From: Closterium sp. NIES-65
Lineage: Eukaryota > Streptophyta > Zygnematophyceae > Desmidiales > Closteriaceae
Length of the DNA: 64,000 nt
Assembly (NCBI GenBank): GCA_948144175.1
Contig: CANXME010002321.1
Span: forward strand, 186,001 to 250,000
Direction: 5' to 3'
The notes beneath the pieces are model-generated. The model ran no database searches, had not been told where the DNA came from, and worked only from the letters and a program-made list of their open reading frames with translations. The position numbers and the translations under genes are program-made. Shown piece after piece: positions 62,694-64,000 of the stretch. Within the stretch, counting starts at the first letter, position 1, and each line of letters starts with the position of its first letter.

Positions 62694-62806
62694 TGCGGAG
62701 AGTCACCCTACAACGGGAGTGGAGTACGAAGGAGGGCACGGAGTTGTGCGGGTGATCGTAGCGCTCTAATAGCGTTCTATCAGAGTTCTTACTACGGCGG
62801 CTCCCT
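62694..62806 (-). repeat. 5' LTR of Copia-C, truncated
   Basis: TGCGGAGAGTCACCC onward, resembling the start of the Copia-C2 LTR (TGCGGAGATAAC..CAACGGGAG). Only about 113 bp remain before Copia-J sequence begins. Confidence 0.65.
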
Positions 62807-64000
62807 CTGGCACCCTGTCTGGTCTTTACCTCCCCTCGTTCTCTACGAACTTGGTGAGTGGTGCTGACCTACAGGATGCGGGGGTTCACCAGTTCACTCC
62901 TGCGAGCCAGCGGGTGACCCACTGCACGGACGCTCGGACGGGCCGACGCTCGGCCAGGGTCGAGCCTGTACACACTGACCACTACGTCTCCTCCTGTCCC
63001 TGCGTCTGGTCAGGTAGCTGCGTCGGGTCAGGTGTTTGCTGCAGCGTCTAGGTCTGGTCCTGAGTCTGCCCCCTGCTCGTGTCGCCGCCTGTCTCACGAG
63101 ACTCTTCTCTGGCACCACCGCCTTGGTCACCCCTCCCTACTTCATCTCCGAGGCATGGCCACTCGTCTCCTTGTCTCAGGTCTTCCCCGGTCCCTCCCTC
63201 CTCTCCCTCAGGGGCCTGGCCCTGCCTGCGTCCCCTGTGTCGAGGGGCGGCAGCGCGCTGCCCCTCACTCCTCCCAGTTTCCTCCGACAGAGGCCCCACT
63301 GCAGACGCTTCACCTGGACGTGTGGGGCCCCGCCCGCGTCCGTGGACAGGGTCACGAGCGCTACTTCCTGCTGGTGGTTGACGACTTCTCGCGCTACACC
63401 AAAGTCTTCCCCTTGCACAGCAAGGGTGAGGTCACTGAGGTGCGAATCGACTGGATCCGCGCGGCGCGTCTCCAGCTCAGGCAGAGCTTCGGCTCGGACT
63501 TTCCTGTTTTGCGTCTGCACTCTGACAGAGGCGGAGTGTTCTCCTCTGGCCTTCTGCGAGCCTACTGTCGTGCACGAGGCATCCGCCAGACCTTCACGCT
63601 TCCGGACTCTCCACAGCAAAATGGAATTGCTGAGCGCCGCATCGGCATGGTCATGGACGTCGCTCGTACGTCCATGATGCATGCGGCTGCCCCCCATTTT
63701 CTGTGGCCTTTTGCGGTATGGTACGCGGCGCATCAGATCAACCTCCACCCCAGGGTCTCCCGACCGGAGACCTCCCCAGCCTTGCTGTGGATGGGGAAGG
63801 TTGGCGATGCGTCTGCGTTCTGTGTCTGGGGATCTCGGGCGTTTGTCCGCGACTTGTCTGCGGACAAGCTGTCCCCTCGTGCTGCTCCTTGCGTCTTCCT
63901 GGGTTCCCCCCCTGACGCGCCAGGGTGGCAGTTCTACCACCCCACCTCTCGCCGTGTTCTGTCCTCCCATGACGTCACGTTTGACGAGTCGGTGCCCTAC
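62807..64000 (+). mobile_element. Copia-J, 5'-truncated E-type copia running out of the window
   Basis: Begins abruptly inside the region after the protease (SLWHPVWSLPPL is a shifted GTLSGLYLPSFSTN) and continues as integrase to the window end. No LTR, Gag or protease active site is present. The junction with the Copia-C LTR has no visible target duplication. Confidence 0.85.
62807..64000 (+). pseudogene. Copia-J integrase, C-terminal part beyond window
   Basis: 62851-62945 reads VSGADLQDAGVHQFTPASQR, then a deletion near 62945 removes GRHLATFTRQP-like codons. From 62960 to 64000 one frame of 347 codons is open: LLWHHRLGHPSLLHLRG, CVPCVEGRQRAAPHSSQF, HLDVWGPARVRGQGHERY, LVVDDFSRYTKVFPL, LHSDRGGVFSSGLLRA (DRGGE changed to DRGGV), NGIAERRIGMVMDV, DLSADKLSPRAAPCVFLG, VTFDESVPY. 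Nearest relative is Copia-E. Confidence 0.87.

Overview
No host gene, RNA gene or bacterial feature is recognisable in this window. Almost all of it is LTR retrotransposon sequence: Ty1/copia (order gag-PR-INT-RT-RNase H) and Ty3/gypsy chromovirus (gag-PR-RT-RNase H-INT-chromodomain), plus three elements without pol. It is nuclear heterochromatin of a eukaryote. Chromoviruses, several copia lineages, initiator-Met-tRNA-type primer sites and TRIM/SMART-like elements suggest the green lineage. The high GC and the Gly/Pro-rich copia Gag and linker suggest a streptophyte alga rather than a flowering plant; this is inference and the species is not known.

Layout. 1-2700: 5' part of an undamaged minus-strand copia (Copia-1), its LTR and an inverted-repeat-rich stretch. 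3050-7836: 5'-truncated plus-strand chromovirus Gypsy-1 with its 3' LTR. 7837-11889: minus-strand Copia-A, cut off in RT, with its 5' LTR sitting inside the 5' LTR of Copia-B. 11890-17855: plus-strand Copia-B. From 17856 to 62806 lies one old minus-strand copia, Copia-C, split into three pieces by two large insertions.

First insertion into Copia-C: Gypsy-D (21276-35630, target duplication AAACA/GAACA), which itself holds Copia-E (22497-27945, TTCGG) and the pol-less element F (31395-34386, GCGTT); F holds pol-less H (31481-32952, GTATT). Second insertion: Copia-I (35769-62064, GCGGC), which holds Copia-A2 (38107-56237), which holds both Copia-C2 (39585-52621, CTGCT) and a 345-bp mini-LTR element S (54067-54411, AGGTC); Copia-C2 holds Copia-E2 (44390-51732, CAGCG). 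62807-64000 is a separate 5'-truncated plus-strand copia (Copia-J) leaving the window.

The nesting order agrees with LTR divergence counted by eye: Copia-I 14/122, Copia-E 7/129, F 4/182, Copia-C2 about 16/1111, Copia-E2 1/127, H 0/130. H and E2 are therefore very young. F and H share primer sites, polypurine tract and 3' UTR with the E-type copias but carry GC-rich hairpin arrays instead of genes, which suggests they are parasites of E-type machinery. Other unusual points are the 345-bp element with a tRNA T-arm-like core, an inverted gag-PR block in Copia-E, filler DNA in Copia-A2, and in-frame TAG codons concentrated at glutamine positions, one of them shared by two copies.
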